From assembly GCA_964017185.1 (NCBI GenBank), contig OZ024876.1, positions 35,764,406 to 35,828,405 of the forward strand: a stretch of DNA of 64,000 bases, in the 5' to 3' direction. Position 1 is the first letter of the stretch; the number at the start of each line of letters is the position of its first letter. A program made the position numbers and the translations under genes. Under the pieces are notes generated by a model. That model did not search any database. It had not been told where the DNA came from and was given only the letters and a program-made list of their open reading frames with translations. This DNA is from Rugalucina vietnamica. Lineage: Eukaryota; Mollusca; Bivalvia; Lucinida; Lucinidae. This document shows positions 1 through 10,820 of this stretch, one piece after another.

Positions 1-156
1 ACACCATTAAGGAGTTATGAAAATAAATGGGCATTTTCGCCTATGGCTCCTTCAAAATCATCCTTAACATTTAGATCAATTTGTCAATGACACCAAGGAA
101 CAGTAAAAATCATTAAAGTACTTTCCCATCTTGGTCCCAAGACCCTAATATTTTAT

Positions 157-610
157 TTGTGCCACCCCAAAACAATATGCAAAGGCGAAAACAAAAACCC
201 AGTAACTGCACAGCTGAACAGCATCTTTTGTTTTCACTCCACAGATAGTTCATCCCCTCTTCCTCTTAAATCCTAAATTTCAAGCTTCTATCTATTTTCT
301 TCACCTATACAGCCTGGACCCAGTTGTTCAAAGCATCGTTAGCTTAACGATATCGTTAAGACATAAATTTGTTAAGCAAATATCAGCTAAAGTAACAAAT
401 ACACTGTTATTTTTTGTTGAAAAAATGTGAGAATCCTTTGCACTGCAAAGGATTCTCACATTTTTTCAACAAAAAATAACAGTGTATTTGTAATATTAAT
501 GTTTGAAATTTTAACGAAACGTTAACTAACGACGTCGTTAGTTTTGAACAACTGGGCCCTGGTTTGTGTTGCACCTTGTCAGAAACCCAGATCGTTGGTT
601 TTGATGAGGG
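157..610 (+). mobile_element. Family A MITE, degenerate, split by an inserted foldback element
   Basis: The left part (157-317) has the core GCGAAAACAAA...CAGCTG and the right part (558-610) has CTGGTTTGTGTTGCACCTTG, as in other family A copies. Joining them across the insertion at 318-557 gives the family's normal CAGCCTGGTTTGTG. Confidence 0.75.
318..557. mobile_element. 240-bp foldback MITE with CCCAGTTGTTC ends, TSD CCTGG
   Basis: Inverted ends CCCAGTTGTTCAAA flank the element. CCTGG is duplicated at 313-317 and 558-562, and removing the element restores family A sequence. Positions 396-442 and 444-490 are perfect 47-base inverted arms around one base, so a transcript would fold into a long hairpin. 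Confidence 0.85.
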
Positions 611-691
611 TTCATTACCCGAAATTGCGCAATATAGTCCATACAATCTCCCTTTGAATGTTTTACTGCTTCCAAAGGATCAAACCTTCAT
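603..691 (+). repeat. Direct repeat copy 1 (partner at 987-1075)
   Basis: About 85 bases beginning GATGAGGGTTCATTAC and ending CCAAAGGATCAA recur at 987-1075 with a few substitutions. No gene is evident between them. Confidence 0.8.
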
Positions 692-986
692 ATTTTATTT
701 GCTATTACTGCAGCTGGTGTTGTGCCCTGTGGCGACCCTAAAAAGTCTCCCCTTACTTCATCCATGGTGCAGATTATATTTTTATTTAGGTCCTTTGAGA
801 TCAGTAAAGATATTCGGAGTGTTCAAAACACTCACATTTAGAAACATACTTCTTAGCAATGTTTAAATTATTTGACCCCGTTTAGGAATGTGTCTTAAAC
901 TGTCTTTGATTTAGACTTCTCATGTAAATTTTCGAAATTGCAGTACAATAGTCTGGTTTTCGTTGCTGGTTTCAAAAAGGGCTACT

Positions 987-1075
987 GATGAGGGTTCATT
1001 ACCAGAAATTGCGCAATATAGTCCATACAATCTCCATTTGAATGTTTTTACTGCTTCCAAAGGATCAAGCCTTTA
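987..1075 (+). repeat. Direct repeat copy 2 (partner at 603-691)
   Basis: Near-identical to 603-691. Part of the motif (ATTGCGCAAT) also occurs near 12230, so this may be a dispersed element rather than a purely local duplication. Confidence 0.75.
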
Positions 1076-1136
1076 TACATGTATTTTATTTCTCATGTCT
1101 CAGCCCATTTGCTTTTGTAACAACAGATAAACTTAC

Positions 1137-1300
1137 TCTTTTGTGAAGTTATTTATAAGCTTCTTAGGAGTCAACTTTCGAATTTCTTTTTCTACATGTT
1201 TCTCATTGGGTATATCTCTCCATATATCATCTCTGGAAGGCAGAGAGAATGTCCTTCTCTGTCGCTTTCTGATTCTCTCTGAACTTCTTGTATTGTCACC
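1137..1300 (-). CDS. Exon of an unrecognised minus-strand gene
   Basis: On the minus strand TGTTTGCAG precedes the exon and a perfect GTAAGT follows it at 1136-1131. The 164-nt open segment encodes GDNTRSSERIRKRQRRTFSL, PSRDDIWRDIPNEKHVEKEI and RKLTPKKLINNFTK. It enters in phase 0 and leaves in phase 2. The strongly basic, hydrophilic sequence with good splice sites looks like a real exon. I do not recognise the family. It may belong with the candidate first exon at 4724-4888, which is upstream on the same strand. Confidence 0.6.
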
Positions 1301-1690
1301 CTGCAAACATAGTGCAAGATTGTAAAATGTATTAACAGAAATTATAAGATTTTCTTTTGAGAATCTTAAGGTTACCATGGAAACATCCAGATAAATAAAA
1401 TACAGGTGAACATATTTGTTGTTATTCTTACTTAAAACCTTAGTAACTTATCCATTCGCATAGGCATTTTATGGGGTAAAAGTTCACAGGCAAGCCAATT
1501 TCAGCAAAATTTATCATTCTCAGTGCATTTCTTTACCGGTATGGGCTGGAATGGGCCTGATTACCGGAATAGACATTTGAGTCCTTTGGTACTTCTCATT
1601 ACAGTTTTGAAGACAGAGTGGTCAACAGTATGCATGGATTGTGATTAGTCTGAGAATTATGTGCTTTAAGTACCGTTAAATTGTGTTCCG

Positions 1691-1970
1691 CATTACAAAA
1701 ACATGCCCATGCAATATATATAGATTTTTTCAAAAAGCAAAAATTGAAAATTTCATTGGAAAAAAATTGATATTTTTCTTATTTTTGCTCAAAACATAGA
1801 TTGTTGGTGCATGTTAGAACCGCCTCGGCAAGGCGATTCTAACGAGTACCCACAATCTATGTTTTGGAGTAAAAATAAGAAAAATAGGTATACCCCTGCA
1901 AACCCCAGGTTTTCTATATAAAAGTGGGGTTTATTGGGGGTATACATTTCACAGACATGTTTTCCTGATG
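1691..1970 (+). mobile_element. Family B MITE, full-length
   Basis: It begins CATTACAAAAACATGCCCATG and ends ACATGTTTTCCTGATG. An internal palindrome is centred on GCCTCGGCAAGGCG, flanked by ACATAGATTGT and its complement. The same structure recurs at least ten times in the window. Confidence 0.85.
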
Positions 1971-2229
1971 GTACAGTAGGGTAGTAGCCTAGCTCAGATG
2001 CCCATATATGTTTGGGTCACTGTCAAAGTCCTAACACCTTTCACTCATTTCTATTTCAATCTGACTTAGTCTTGCCTTAGAACAACCCCTGATGATCTCT
2101 CAATATTTCTTATCAAAGAAATCTCAATAACCATGACCCTACCCCAAATTTGTAATGCCCTACTGAACTACCCTAACCACTGCCAATTTTGTTATACTGC
2201 AATAAAAGAAATCTTATACAAACTACTTA

Positions 2230-2581
2230 TATAGCTATAGAAGTAAATTTTGTGTGCATAAAGTACATTTGCAGTACTCAATTCCAGAGCATGTGTCCAT
2301 TCCGGTAGTCCATTTCAGTAAAAGAACGCACCCTATCATTCTGACATTCTCATTGTCAACTAAATAAAGATTTACTGTAATATTCACAATGTAAAAATCA
2401 GTAGATATCTACATAGGGGCCCCAGAGTTGGTTATGGGCCGAGTTTGTCAAGGTACCAGTTTGTAACAGCCTCACAGGTGATGGGCTGAGCTGTTCCGTT
2501 ACCCACTAAAGGTATTACTGAAAGGACGGAAATTATTTGGGAAATCTTATAAACTTGTAGAATTATAGAATCAGAAAGTAT
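2230..2581 (+). repeat. ~350-bp duplicated unit, copy 1
   Basis: The unit runs from TATAGAAGTAAATTTTGTG through GGCCCCAGAGTTGGTTATGG to TAGAATCAG. A second, interrupted copy follows: its first half is at 2580-2720 and its second half is around 3460-3500 and 4361-4712. Copy 1 lacks the two insertions found in copy 2. Confidence 0.75.
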
Positions 2582-2720
2582 AGAAGTAAATTTTGTGCAT
2601 ATAAAATGCATTTAAAGTACTCAATTCCAAAGCATGTGTCCATTCCGGTAGTCCATTTCGGTAAAGGAATGCACCCTATCATTCTTATACTCTCATTGTC
2701 CACTGAATATAGATCCTTCG
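2580..2720 (+). repeat. ~350-bp duplicated unit, copy 2, first half
   Basis: It repeats the segment containing CATGTGTCCATTCCGGTAG and ATGCACCCTATCATTCT from copy 1. The second half of the unit is displaced downstream. Confidence 0.75.
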
Positions 2721-3500
2721 AAATTCAGGGCAATTCGAAATTTGTGGTAATTTATCTTTCTCATAGTTTCTCTCTGTGTGTGAAGTTTTCTAAGAAGTGT
2801 TTAACCCCAGTTGAAAACTTGATGTTTGCACTATGAAATGGTTTGAAAATTGTATCTACACAACAATGTTACATGCAAGTCCACAAGCATTTAAATTCAC
2901 ACACTCATTTTTTTCAGCAAGGAACAAAGGCAAATTCTTAATAAAATGTAGTCCCTGAGATTAAATTCATCCCACATACAAACCAGACAGGATCTATAAT
3001 TTTAATTACCTTGAGTACTCTGGGGATATCCAGAGCTACACACTGCTATGAAAACCAGGCTGTTCTGGCACCACTGGATAATTTCATTTTGTGCTTTGTT
3101 TATTACTACATCGAATTTAGAAGGGGCGTTTTGTCTGGCTGAAAACCCTACCTTAGTGATTCTTATCAAGGATACTTATGAAACATGAAAGTGAACAATT
3201 TCTCAATTCTGTTTTATCTATCTTTGTATACTGCCATACGCCCTCACGGACATTCTAGGCAGGGTAGTGCATCGTCTGTTAGTATCAGCATGTGTCACTG
3301 CATGTGTGCATGAACTTAAATGAATCTGAGATTCTAGGGAGAGCTGTACATTACAACTAAACATTAACTACACCGAATTTCCTGCGCATAATACTCAATA
3401 ATGAGGGTGATACAGCATCAATAGATAGATAGATACATGTACCACAGTACCAGCATACTGTAATTTTCACAAAATTTTGTAAAAATCATTAAATATCTAT

Positions 3501-4360
3501 CAGGCTCTGCTCGAGCCAGGATTTAGGTAGTGTACCTCAATCGAGGTTTTGTACATGTACCTCCAATGAGGTTTGAAAATGTGCATGAAATTGCTAATAT
3601 TGGGGAAAACAAATAGCTATGCAAAAATTGCAGCATCATTCCTGGCCAAAGTTGCTTTCAAAATACGCAGCTTTCTAATGAAACATTTCTCAGCAAAATC
3701 TGTTGGAGAATTTATTTGCAAATTCCTCTAGTTCATAAGTGGAAGGGGTAATTTTTGAGATTTAAAACAATATTCTCCAATGTATGACATATTTTGAATA
3801 GTGCAACTGTGTTTCTACAGTTCTACTGCTTCCTGTATATTTTATACATTTTTTCATAAGAATATCATTATTTGATGTTTCAAATTGCTGAATTGCTGCT
3901 AAACAAAAATTGAAAACAAGTTTAAGCTTTCTTCAAAAACATGAAAACAAGAATAGGCTTTGAAAAGTGCTAACCACTTATCCCTGATGTCAGTGGCAGA
4001 AACCAGTGTCTAAGTTAATCAAAAAGACATCAGTGGAGGACAGAAAAGTAACTTCCGGGAGTTAGAAAGAAGATTTCAACATTCTCATTAAAACTATGTA
4101 TGGGAATTGTCATAAATCAGAGGTAACATTAGGAAAAAAAAATGTTTTGTAAAATAATTCTCTGATGAATTTTCAAAACAATTGTATCAAGAGAAGTAAA
4201 TGGCCAAGGTTTCCAGATTTATCATAACCAAATTTTGCATTTTTCAACTTTATACTTCATTTTTTGAAATTTTGCACATTTCTATGCATATTTCAAACCT
4301 CAATGGAGGTTAGAAACCTCGATTGAGGTACACTACCTAAATCCTGGCTTGAGCAGAACC
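3501..4360. mobile_element. 860-bp terminal-inverted-repeat element, hAT-like TSD TATCTAT
   Basis: The ends TCTGCTCGAGCCAGGATTTA and its near-exact inverse (AAATCCTGGCTTGAGCAGA) are followed inward by inverted GTGTACCTCAATCGAGG. TATCTAT is present on both sides (3494-3500 and 4361-4367). No transposase frame was seen inside. The 7-8 bp target duplication suggests a hAT-type non-autonomous element. Confidence 0.75.
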
Positions 4361-4471
4361 TATCTATATACATACGGCCCCAGAGTTGGTTATGGGCCGA
4401 GTTTGTCATGGTACCAGTTTGTCATAGGTGAGTTTGTTATGGGCCGTCGGGCCATGTTGTTCCGTTACCCA

Positions 4472-4647
4472 CATGCGCGGATCCTGAAATTTTCATGAGA
4501 GGGGGTCCAACGAAAATGGTAATTTTTGGTCACAGACGAGGGGGAGTCCAACCCCCCCAAAAATTCCGAAATTACCTTTTTTTAGGTAAAATTTTCAAAT
4601 TCCAGGAGGGGTCCGGACCCCCGGTCCCCCCTCTGGATCCGCGCATG
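4472..4647. mobile_element. 176-bp MITE with CATGCGCGGATCC ends, TSD ACCCA
   Basis: Perfect 13-base inverted ends CATGCGCGGATCC / GGATCCGCGCATG enclose a G- and C-run-rich interior. ACCCA is duplicated at 4467-4471 and 4648-4652. The unfilled paralogous site is visible near 2500 (GTTACCCACTAAAGG). Confidence 0.9.
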
Positions 4648-4723
4648 ACCCACTAAAGGTGGGAAGCTTTTTGGGAAAGCTTTAACTTGTACATATTATA
4701 GAATCAGTTTTAATTTCGAGGCT

Positions 4724-4888
4724 CTAGCATTCATTGTAAGTTGATCTGGAACAACACACTACTTCAGATTTATTGCTGTGACACGTTTTAACCTTTTGAC
4801 GAACAACATTTTGGTCATCATCTGATGAAGACGAAGAAATCAGACGTTTTTTCTTTCCCGAAAACGAAACTAGAATTTCGTCGTCCAT
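4724..4888 (-). CDS. Candidate first coding exon of the minus-strand gene
   Basis: The frame starts MDDEILVSFSGKKKRLISSS and continues SSDDDQNVVRQKVK with an acidic Ser/Asp stretch typical of nuclear proteins. It runs open to a stop at 4724, but a possible donor (AAAAG|GTTAAA) at 4792 would end it earlier. An NRF1-like CGCATGCGCG lies about 100 bases upstream. No family is recognised. It could be the 5' end of the gene whose exon is at 1137-1300; no intermediate exon was confirmed. Confidence 0.4.
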   Translation of the reverse strand: MDDEILVSFSGKKKRLISSSSSDDDQNVVRQKVKTCHSNKSEVVCCSRSTYNEC

Positions 4889-4979
4889 TATTTTCTGTGT
4901 TCGATTAGATGCACTGAATCTGGGTAAAAACCAACACCAATAAAAATCCAGAACGAACTGGTTTAAACCGGTTAAATCT

Positions 4980-5230
4980 GAATATTCACGCATGCGCGTA
5001 CATGTGCGCTATTGATATGACCGTATTACCTAACCGATTTTACGAATTTTCAAGAACCATAATTGCTACTACCTTGTACCAGAAAATTGTTTTTCGCCGA
5101 AAATGGAAAATTTTGAAAATCGGCCAGCAGATCAAGTTTTAATGGTCAAAACCCCGATCCGAGGCCAAAATGTGTTTTGAATTGGGTTTTTGGGTAATCG
5201 ATAATCTTTCAATATTTCGTATCCCAGGTA
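4980..5230. promoter_or_regulatory. Candidate bidirectional promoter with NRF1-type site and plus-strand first exon
   Basis: The region is richer in CpG than its flanks and carries CGCATGCGCG at 4989-4998, an NRF1-type core. Downstream on the plus strand a consensus donor CAG|GTAAGT occurs at 5225-5233, so a non-coding or short first exon may end at 5227. The minus-strand ORF at 4888 points away. No long plus-strand reading frame crosses the donor, and whether this exon joins the PIAS gene is unknown. Confidence 0.35.
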
Positions 5231-5320
5231 AGTCATTTGTCATTTGTGTCATTTTTGTGTCATTTTACAATGATTTTATGCAATCATATAATAAAACATT
5301 CTAAGCCACTTTAGAATCGC

Positions 5321-5322
<2 letters not shown>

Positions 5323-5354
<32 letters not shown>
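5323..5354. repeat. Poly-T tract (32 bases)
   Basis: An uninterrupted T run, possibly the poly-A tail of an old minus-strand retroposon. No gene was seen from 5355 to about 6200 apart from short chance frames. Confidence 0.9.
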
Positions 5355-5355
<1 letters not shown>

Positions 5356-6043
5356 AGAGATCTTTTAAAATGCTAGCTTCTATGTTATGTTTTGATTTAT
5401 ATCAAACCTTATGCTGCTTACAATGATTAGCTGTGGCTTTCATCGGTGTCTGTTCGATTTGACGTAATCGGACGTTAGTGGTATTCGGTTAAGTGACCTA
5501 AATCACCGCCGGTGTGACTAAGGTTTGTTAAGATTTGCAAAAATATGGTATGGTTCTGTAGCCATAGATCCTAACTAACGGAAAAACCAGTCATCGTTTA
5601 TGAAATGCTCGCGAATGCAGCGGTTCTTTCTTTACGTCAGACTTAAATCATCTGTAAATGATCAGTCATACGGTAACGGGTATGTGTCTTGCGTTAGTGT
5701 TGTGATTCTTTTGGTTACATTTACACATATTGTAGTCTGTCTTCTGACACCAAAAAAGTTTGAATTGATGCATTTCGTTGGCGAGGAACGATAAGACGTC
5801 ATTTTCTACAACAATTTCGTCCCCGGAGGCAAAGGATTTGTCCTTTCCGAAGCATATTTATTGAAAAACTCTTTTTCGCTCATAATGTAAGGTATAGCAG
5901 ACCTGTGTTACGAGCAAGCGCGACGTACGAGACAAGATAAACATAAGATAATTTTTATAGGTTACTGGCTAATCCAGCAAAGAACAACCACAACAAATTT
6001 TACAACTTAATGATCTAATCAAACAAAAAAAACAACAACAAAC

Positions 6044-6115
6044 AAATAAATGCTACCACTACATACAAATAAACGAATAAATAAGTAAATAAATAAATAG
6101 ATAAATAAATAAACA
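6044..6115. repeat. AT-rich (AAAT)n-type microsatellite
   Basis: Imperfect repeats of AAATAAAT/ATAAATAG. Confidence 0.8.
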
Positions 6116-6209
6116 ACTTACAATACAAGTGTCTAAATAAATCATTGTCCCTCAAAATATAGTTCAAGATATCCTCAATCCAGTTTCCCAAAGTTCAAAA
6201 AAGGTACAA

Positions 6210-6520
6210 GTAGGCAATGATCAGGAAAAGGTGCAACCAGAAAAAGATTCCCACTCCAAAAACTGAGGTGGGAAAAAACTAAATTAACAATCAGGTACTT
6301 ACACCATGAAAACATATAGTAAGCTAAATTAGCAGCTATTTTCCCAATAGGTGGCCACTCAGTTACCTAAACTTAACTAAAATATGATAACATACATAAG
6401 GCACCAACAGCACAAAAAATAAACACCTAGACATAAAACAATAAGAATCACCACAGAAGTATCGCATTGGAACGATCAGTAATATAAAATTACTGGCATG
6501 CTTAAGCCGGTTTAAGTCCA
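6210..6520 (+). repeat. Dispersed repeat, inverted partner at about 12950-13290
   Basis: Motifs AGGTGGGAAAAAACTAA, GGTGGCCACTCAGTTACC and ATCGCATTGGAACGATCAGT recur in reverse orientation at 12950-13290, and in direct orientation in part at 12250-12380 and 13290-13430. This is probably a transposon end or repeat family. No coding sequence was seen. Confidence 0.6.
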
Positions 6521-6773
6521 TATGAGCACGAGATGTGTGTCCTCCGTTAATTCATATATAATACTCCACAATATATTATTATAACCCCAAACTAGTGAAA
6601 TAAAGCATAATATAAACATTAACCGACTTCGAATTTCTGAATGCATGAGCCTGGATTGAGACCTGTATATATACACTTGAGGAATTTCCCCCTACATTTC
6701 AGTAAAATTATATAATAAACTGTTCTCTAGAACAGAAAAGAACACCCAAAAAGAAACACTTCCCGAAGGTTCA

Positions 6774-6776
6774 TTT

Positions 6777-6842
<66 letters not shown>
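6774..6842. repeat. Long T-rich tract
   Basis: Nearly pure T with a few C interruptions, possibly a retroposon tail. Confidence 0.85.
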
Positions 6843-7152
6843 CGTATAATCCTTGCCTTGTCTGATTTTTTGATCTGAGATTGATCAAGGCGAGTTTAAG
6901 GAAAACAGAAGTGTTGGAACTTTATTTAACATATGCATATATACAATTTACAATACAATGTTAATAACAATAATTTGCAACTTCGCCTCTGTTAACGCAA
7001 AACAGTATGTTGCTGAAATATTAACTTGTACAGATTAACAATACTATGTTTTTGAGTATGTCGCGACATCCATATAATTTCAATCCGTTTTCTTGACTTA
7101 TGCTTTTCAAATTTTACTTTACCAATCAGAATGAGGTTTATTTAAGAAATAT

Positions 7153-7310
7153 ATCAGCTCTAGCAGTGAATTGTTGAGTAATAATTCACTGTTTGGAGGT
7201 CAGTTGTAAAGCAGATCAAATCACGAGCGCGTAGCGCGAGTGATTTATCTGCTTACAACTGACCGACAAACAGTGAATTATTACTCAACAATTCACGCAC
7301 TAGAGCTGAT
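7153..7310. mobile_element. 158-bp near-perfect palindrome (foldback element)
   Basis: Left arm ATCAGCTCTAG...GTTGTAAAGCAGAT pairs with the right arm ATCTGCTTACAAC...CTAGAGCTGAT around the CpG-rich loop GAGCGCGTAGCGCGAG. Confidence 0.8.
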
Positions 7311-7456
7311 CTATTTCCATTCTAATACACAATCATGGACGAAAATACACATGAAGCCTTTCGTTGCTACCATTTCGACGCCATTGCATTAAAGAAGTCC
7401 CGCCAAAAATTAGACTGTTTCACTAACGTCTACATGTATTTGTCACGTCTTTTGAG

Positions 7457-7460
<4 letters not shown>

Positions 7461-7538
<78 letters not shown>
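7461..7538. repeat. (TA)39 microsatellite
   Basis: 78 bases of pure TA repeat. The Ile-Tyr frames it creates on both strands are not genes. Confidence 0.98.
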
Positions 7539-7541
<3 letters not shown>

Positions 7542-7589
7542 CGAATTCACCACTATATATGTACATTGTGTTATCATATGTGATCCTCA

Positions 7590-9735
7590 TGTTGTTTACA
7601 TCTTGTAATCCTGAGTGTAATAAAGTATTTGTAATTGTAATTTGATAGTATAAAATCCATTTTGACAAACACATATTGGTATATCCTTAAGAATTTTAAA
7701 TTTCACAAGATATTCACCAATCGGCAATATACTAAAAATATATTTGTACAATGTACTAAAAATTTCAGAGTTCTTAAAAGAAAAAAATAGCATTCCAAAT
7801 GGCTGTCCAGTTTAGGTTGGGATATAGTTTTTCAACTTTAGATTTGAAATTCATTTTTTGTATTAAGTATTTATAAGTGTTTTTTATTGTTCAGTTGCCA
7901 AATTTTATCATCCTCAATATAATTTTGTATAACCTGTTTAATATTAATGTATCGTTTTGGTATCCTTAATGTATGCACATAAGAATTACTAGCTAAATTG
8001 GGATATATTTTTCTTAAACTTAATCCAAACCAATAAACATACAAACATGACCATGGTTGATTTAAATTATTATTTATACTTATTATTTGGTTTATTATAT
8101 CAGCTATTCGTCTTGATTTTAGGTCAATCATCACCATTCCGCCTTGTTCTATCGATCTTTCAAGTGTTTTCCTTGAAATTTTCTCATAGTTGGATCTCCA
8201 GATATATAAACATGAGTATATTCATTTTTCTGAGATATTTACTTGGCAGTTCAAAAGCTTTAATATGATATTGAAGGAACCCTATAACATACGTTTTTAA
8301 GAATAAGATTTTTTGATGAAGATTAATTCTGAAAAATTTCCATTGTTTAATTGTAGTTTCCATTTTTTTTAACCTTGATATGTAATTTTTAATGTTTGCA
8401 TTTTCTCCAAAATAGCATCCAAGAACTTTTATAGACTTTTTTTTATTAAATGTTGAGGTATAAATTCGAATTTACCTCTTACAAGTACTTCAGTTTTTCT
8501 TCATTTATCCGAGATCCAGATACTCGACCAAAATTATTTGTTTCCTTTTTAAGTTCAATATATGATCTACCATTATTTAAATTATATTTAGGTCATCTGC
8601 ATGTGCTAAAATTTTCAGTTCATTTTCTAAGTTTGGAATTTTTAAACCTCTTATATTTGAATTTAAGGTAATTTTGTGAATAAAAGGTTCTAAACTTAAT
8701 ATATATAACGGCATTGACAATGGACACCCTTGTCTGACAGAACGAGATATATCTATACATTCAGTGAAAACTCCATTAACTAAAATTTTTGTCTTTATGT
8801 TTGAATAGATTATTTTTATCCAGGTGATATAGTCTTGTGGAAAATTGCATTTTTCTAGTACTTTTATCATGAAATTTTGCTCTAATCTATCAAATGCTTT
8901 TTCATTATCAAGTGAAATAAATGCTGCATTTAGGTTATTTTCTTCTATGTATTGAATAATTGTATCTAAATTTAGAATATTATTTAGTACATTTCTATCC
9001 TTTACTCCACTGCTTTGAAAAGGGTGTAGCAATTTATTAAGTACCAAATTTAATCTTGAGGCTAAAATTTTCGTTAATATCTTATAATCTAAAGTTAGGA
9101 GTGAGATAGGACGCCAATTTTTTAGTTTACTTGGATTATCTTTCTTATACAGTAGATGAATGATTCCGGTTTTCATAGAATCAATTAAATTTTCTCTTAT
9201 ATATATATGTTATTGTATACTTCACTATACTTCACAAAGTATTGGTACAAGTTGCTTTTTGAATTTCTTATATAGTTCAGCGGTAATCCCATCTTCACCA
9301 GGAAATTTATTATCTTTTTGTTGATCAACGGAATGTATAATTTCTTTTTCAGAAATGAATCGTCCTAATTTTTTTTCTTCGTCAGTGATTTGTGTAGGTT
9401 GAAAGTCTAGTAGATAGTCATTAATATCATTATCATCTATATTTTGTGAAGTATAAAGGCTTTGATAAAATTGTTGTATTATGTTGAGAATTTCATGTTT
9501 TGTATTATATATATTGTCATCATCATCTTGTACCTGATTTATAATTTTAGAGTTACCCTTTTTTATTTCATGTTTTCGACTTATTTTTTTACCTTCTTGA
9601 TATAGTTTATTAAGTGATACGTTGTTAGATCTAATAATATTACCTTGCATTTTAATTTTTTTCTCATTATCAAGTTGTTCTATATTTAATAGTGTGTCTA
9701 TATCAACATTAAGAGCTTTTAATTCATTGTTGGTT
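7590..9735 (-). pseudogene. Dead Tx1/L1-like LINE reverse transcriptase
   Basis: Three out-of-register minus-strand frames (9650-9225, 9176-8577 and 8137-7871) together resemble an L1/Tx1-clade ORF2. Visible motifs are KNWRPISLLTLDYKILTKIL, EKAFDRLEQNFM, VRQGCPLSMPLY, a catalytic box changed to HADD (usually YADD), and the C-terminal YWFGLSLRKIYPNL. A 10-base tandem duplication near 9230 (GTGAAGTATA twice) causes one frameshift, and a stop follows the HADD box. The endonuclease domain is absent, so the copy is 5'-truncated and inactive. Confidence 0.85.
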
Positions 9736-9739
9736 CAAT

Positions 9740-10116
9740 GGTCGAAAAGACCATTTAAGATTTAACCAAAGAAAACTGGAATATTAGGGAACTATAAATG
9801 TGTAAAATATCATATTACCTGATGGTGACAAATAAGCTATTTCAGTTTCATCTGGAATTCTCTATAAAGTGCTCATAGAATTTTCTATAATGTGCCCATA
9901 GCTTCTTAATTATATAATAGTGATAAAACAATCAATTACACACTTCTATCAAGTTCTAGACTATAAATTCTAGAAACAAAAGAATAACATACACTGAAAT
10001 ATATAATCAAGGATACTCCCCTTTGAATCAAGTAAAAGCTTTAATCAAAGAAAAATATATATGACTTTTGAAATTTGCGTTTCATTGCGATTTTTGAAAT
10101 ATCCCGGCCATCACAA
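9740..10116. other. Intergenic AT-rich sequence
   Basis: Nothing recognisable was seen between the dead LINE and the family B MITE. Confidence 0.5.
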
Positions 10117-10364
10117 CATCACGAAAACATGTCCGTGAAATGTATACCCCCTTCAACCCCACTTTTATGAAGCAAAACTGGGGTATGTAGGGGTATACCT
10201 ATTTTTCTTATCATATATTTTTCTTGGCGAGGCGGTTCTAACGAGTACCCACAATCTATGTTTTAGAGCAAAAATAAGAAAAATATCAAAAATTTTCAGC
10301 TGAAATTTTAAATTTTAAAAGCTCAAAAAATATCTGTGTATTGCATGGGCAAGTTTTCGTAATG
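10117..10364 (-). mobile_element. Family B MITE, reverse orientation
   Basis: It begins CATCACGAAAACATGTCCGTG and ends TTGCATGGGCAAGTTTTCG, with an internal AGGCGGTTCTAACGAGTACC. Confidence 0.8.
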
Positions 10365-10820
10365 AGTCACAGCGTTTTGAATATTGCGTTAAATAGAAAC
10401 CATATGATAGGACGTATTACATGTATCAGCATTAATTGAAAATATTGAGACCTCACACAGATATTAGGATTTTAGTAAGTGGTGCGTTTGTAAAGTGTCT
10501 CAATATACATGTAGTAAGAATTAAACATCTGAAATATATTTATCTCTCTTTGATGAGATTTTGGTACAGGAAATCCCTATTCGAAAAAAATATGTTTTTT
10601 TATTATTATTATTATTATTTGTAAACCGATTTAGAAACATTTTGCTTCACATATTGCGACTAACTGAATGCTCAAATGCGCAAAGAAAATGTTTCATCTG
10701 CATTTAAATATTTGCAAAATATCTGCGAAAAACCGTTATCAGAGACTAGGAATGCTTTTTAGTTAGCAATTATATTTCCTTGTGAAGCACAAACACATTG
10801 TCTGCGCGTACCAGTAAGTA

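Noticed and set aside
3008..3078. Possible minus-strand micro-exon with a GTAATT donor near 3007
   Set aside because: The acceptor lacks a pyrimidine tract and the short peptide has no link in phase or motif to the neighbouring exon.
7335..7674. Frames rich in alternating Ile-Tyr on both strands
   Set aside because: They are translations of the (TA)39 microsatellite.
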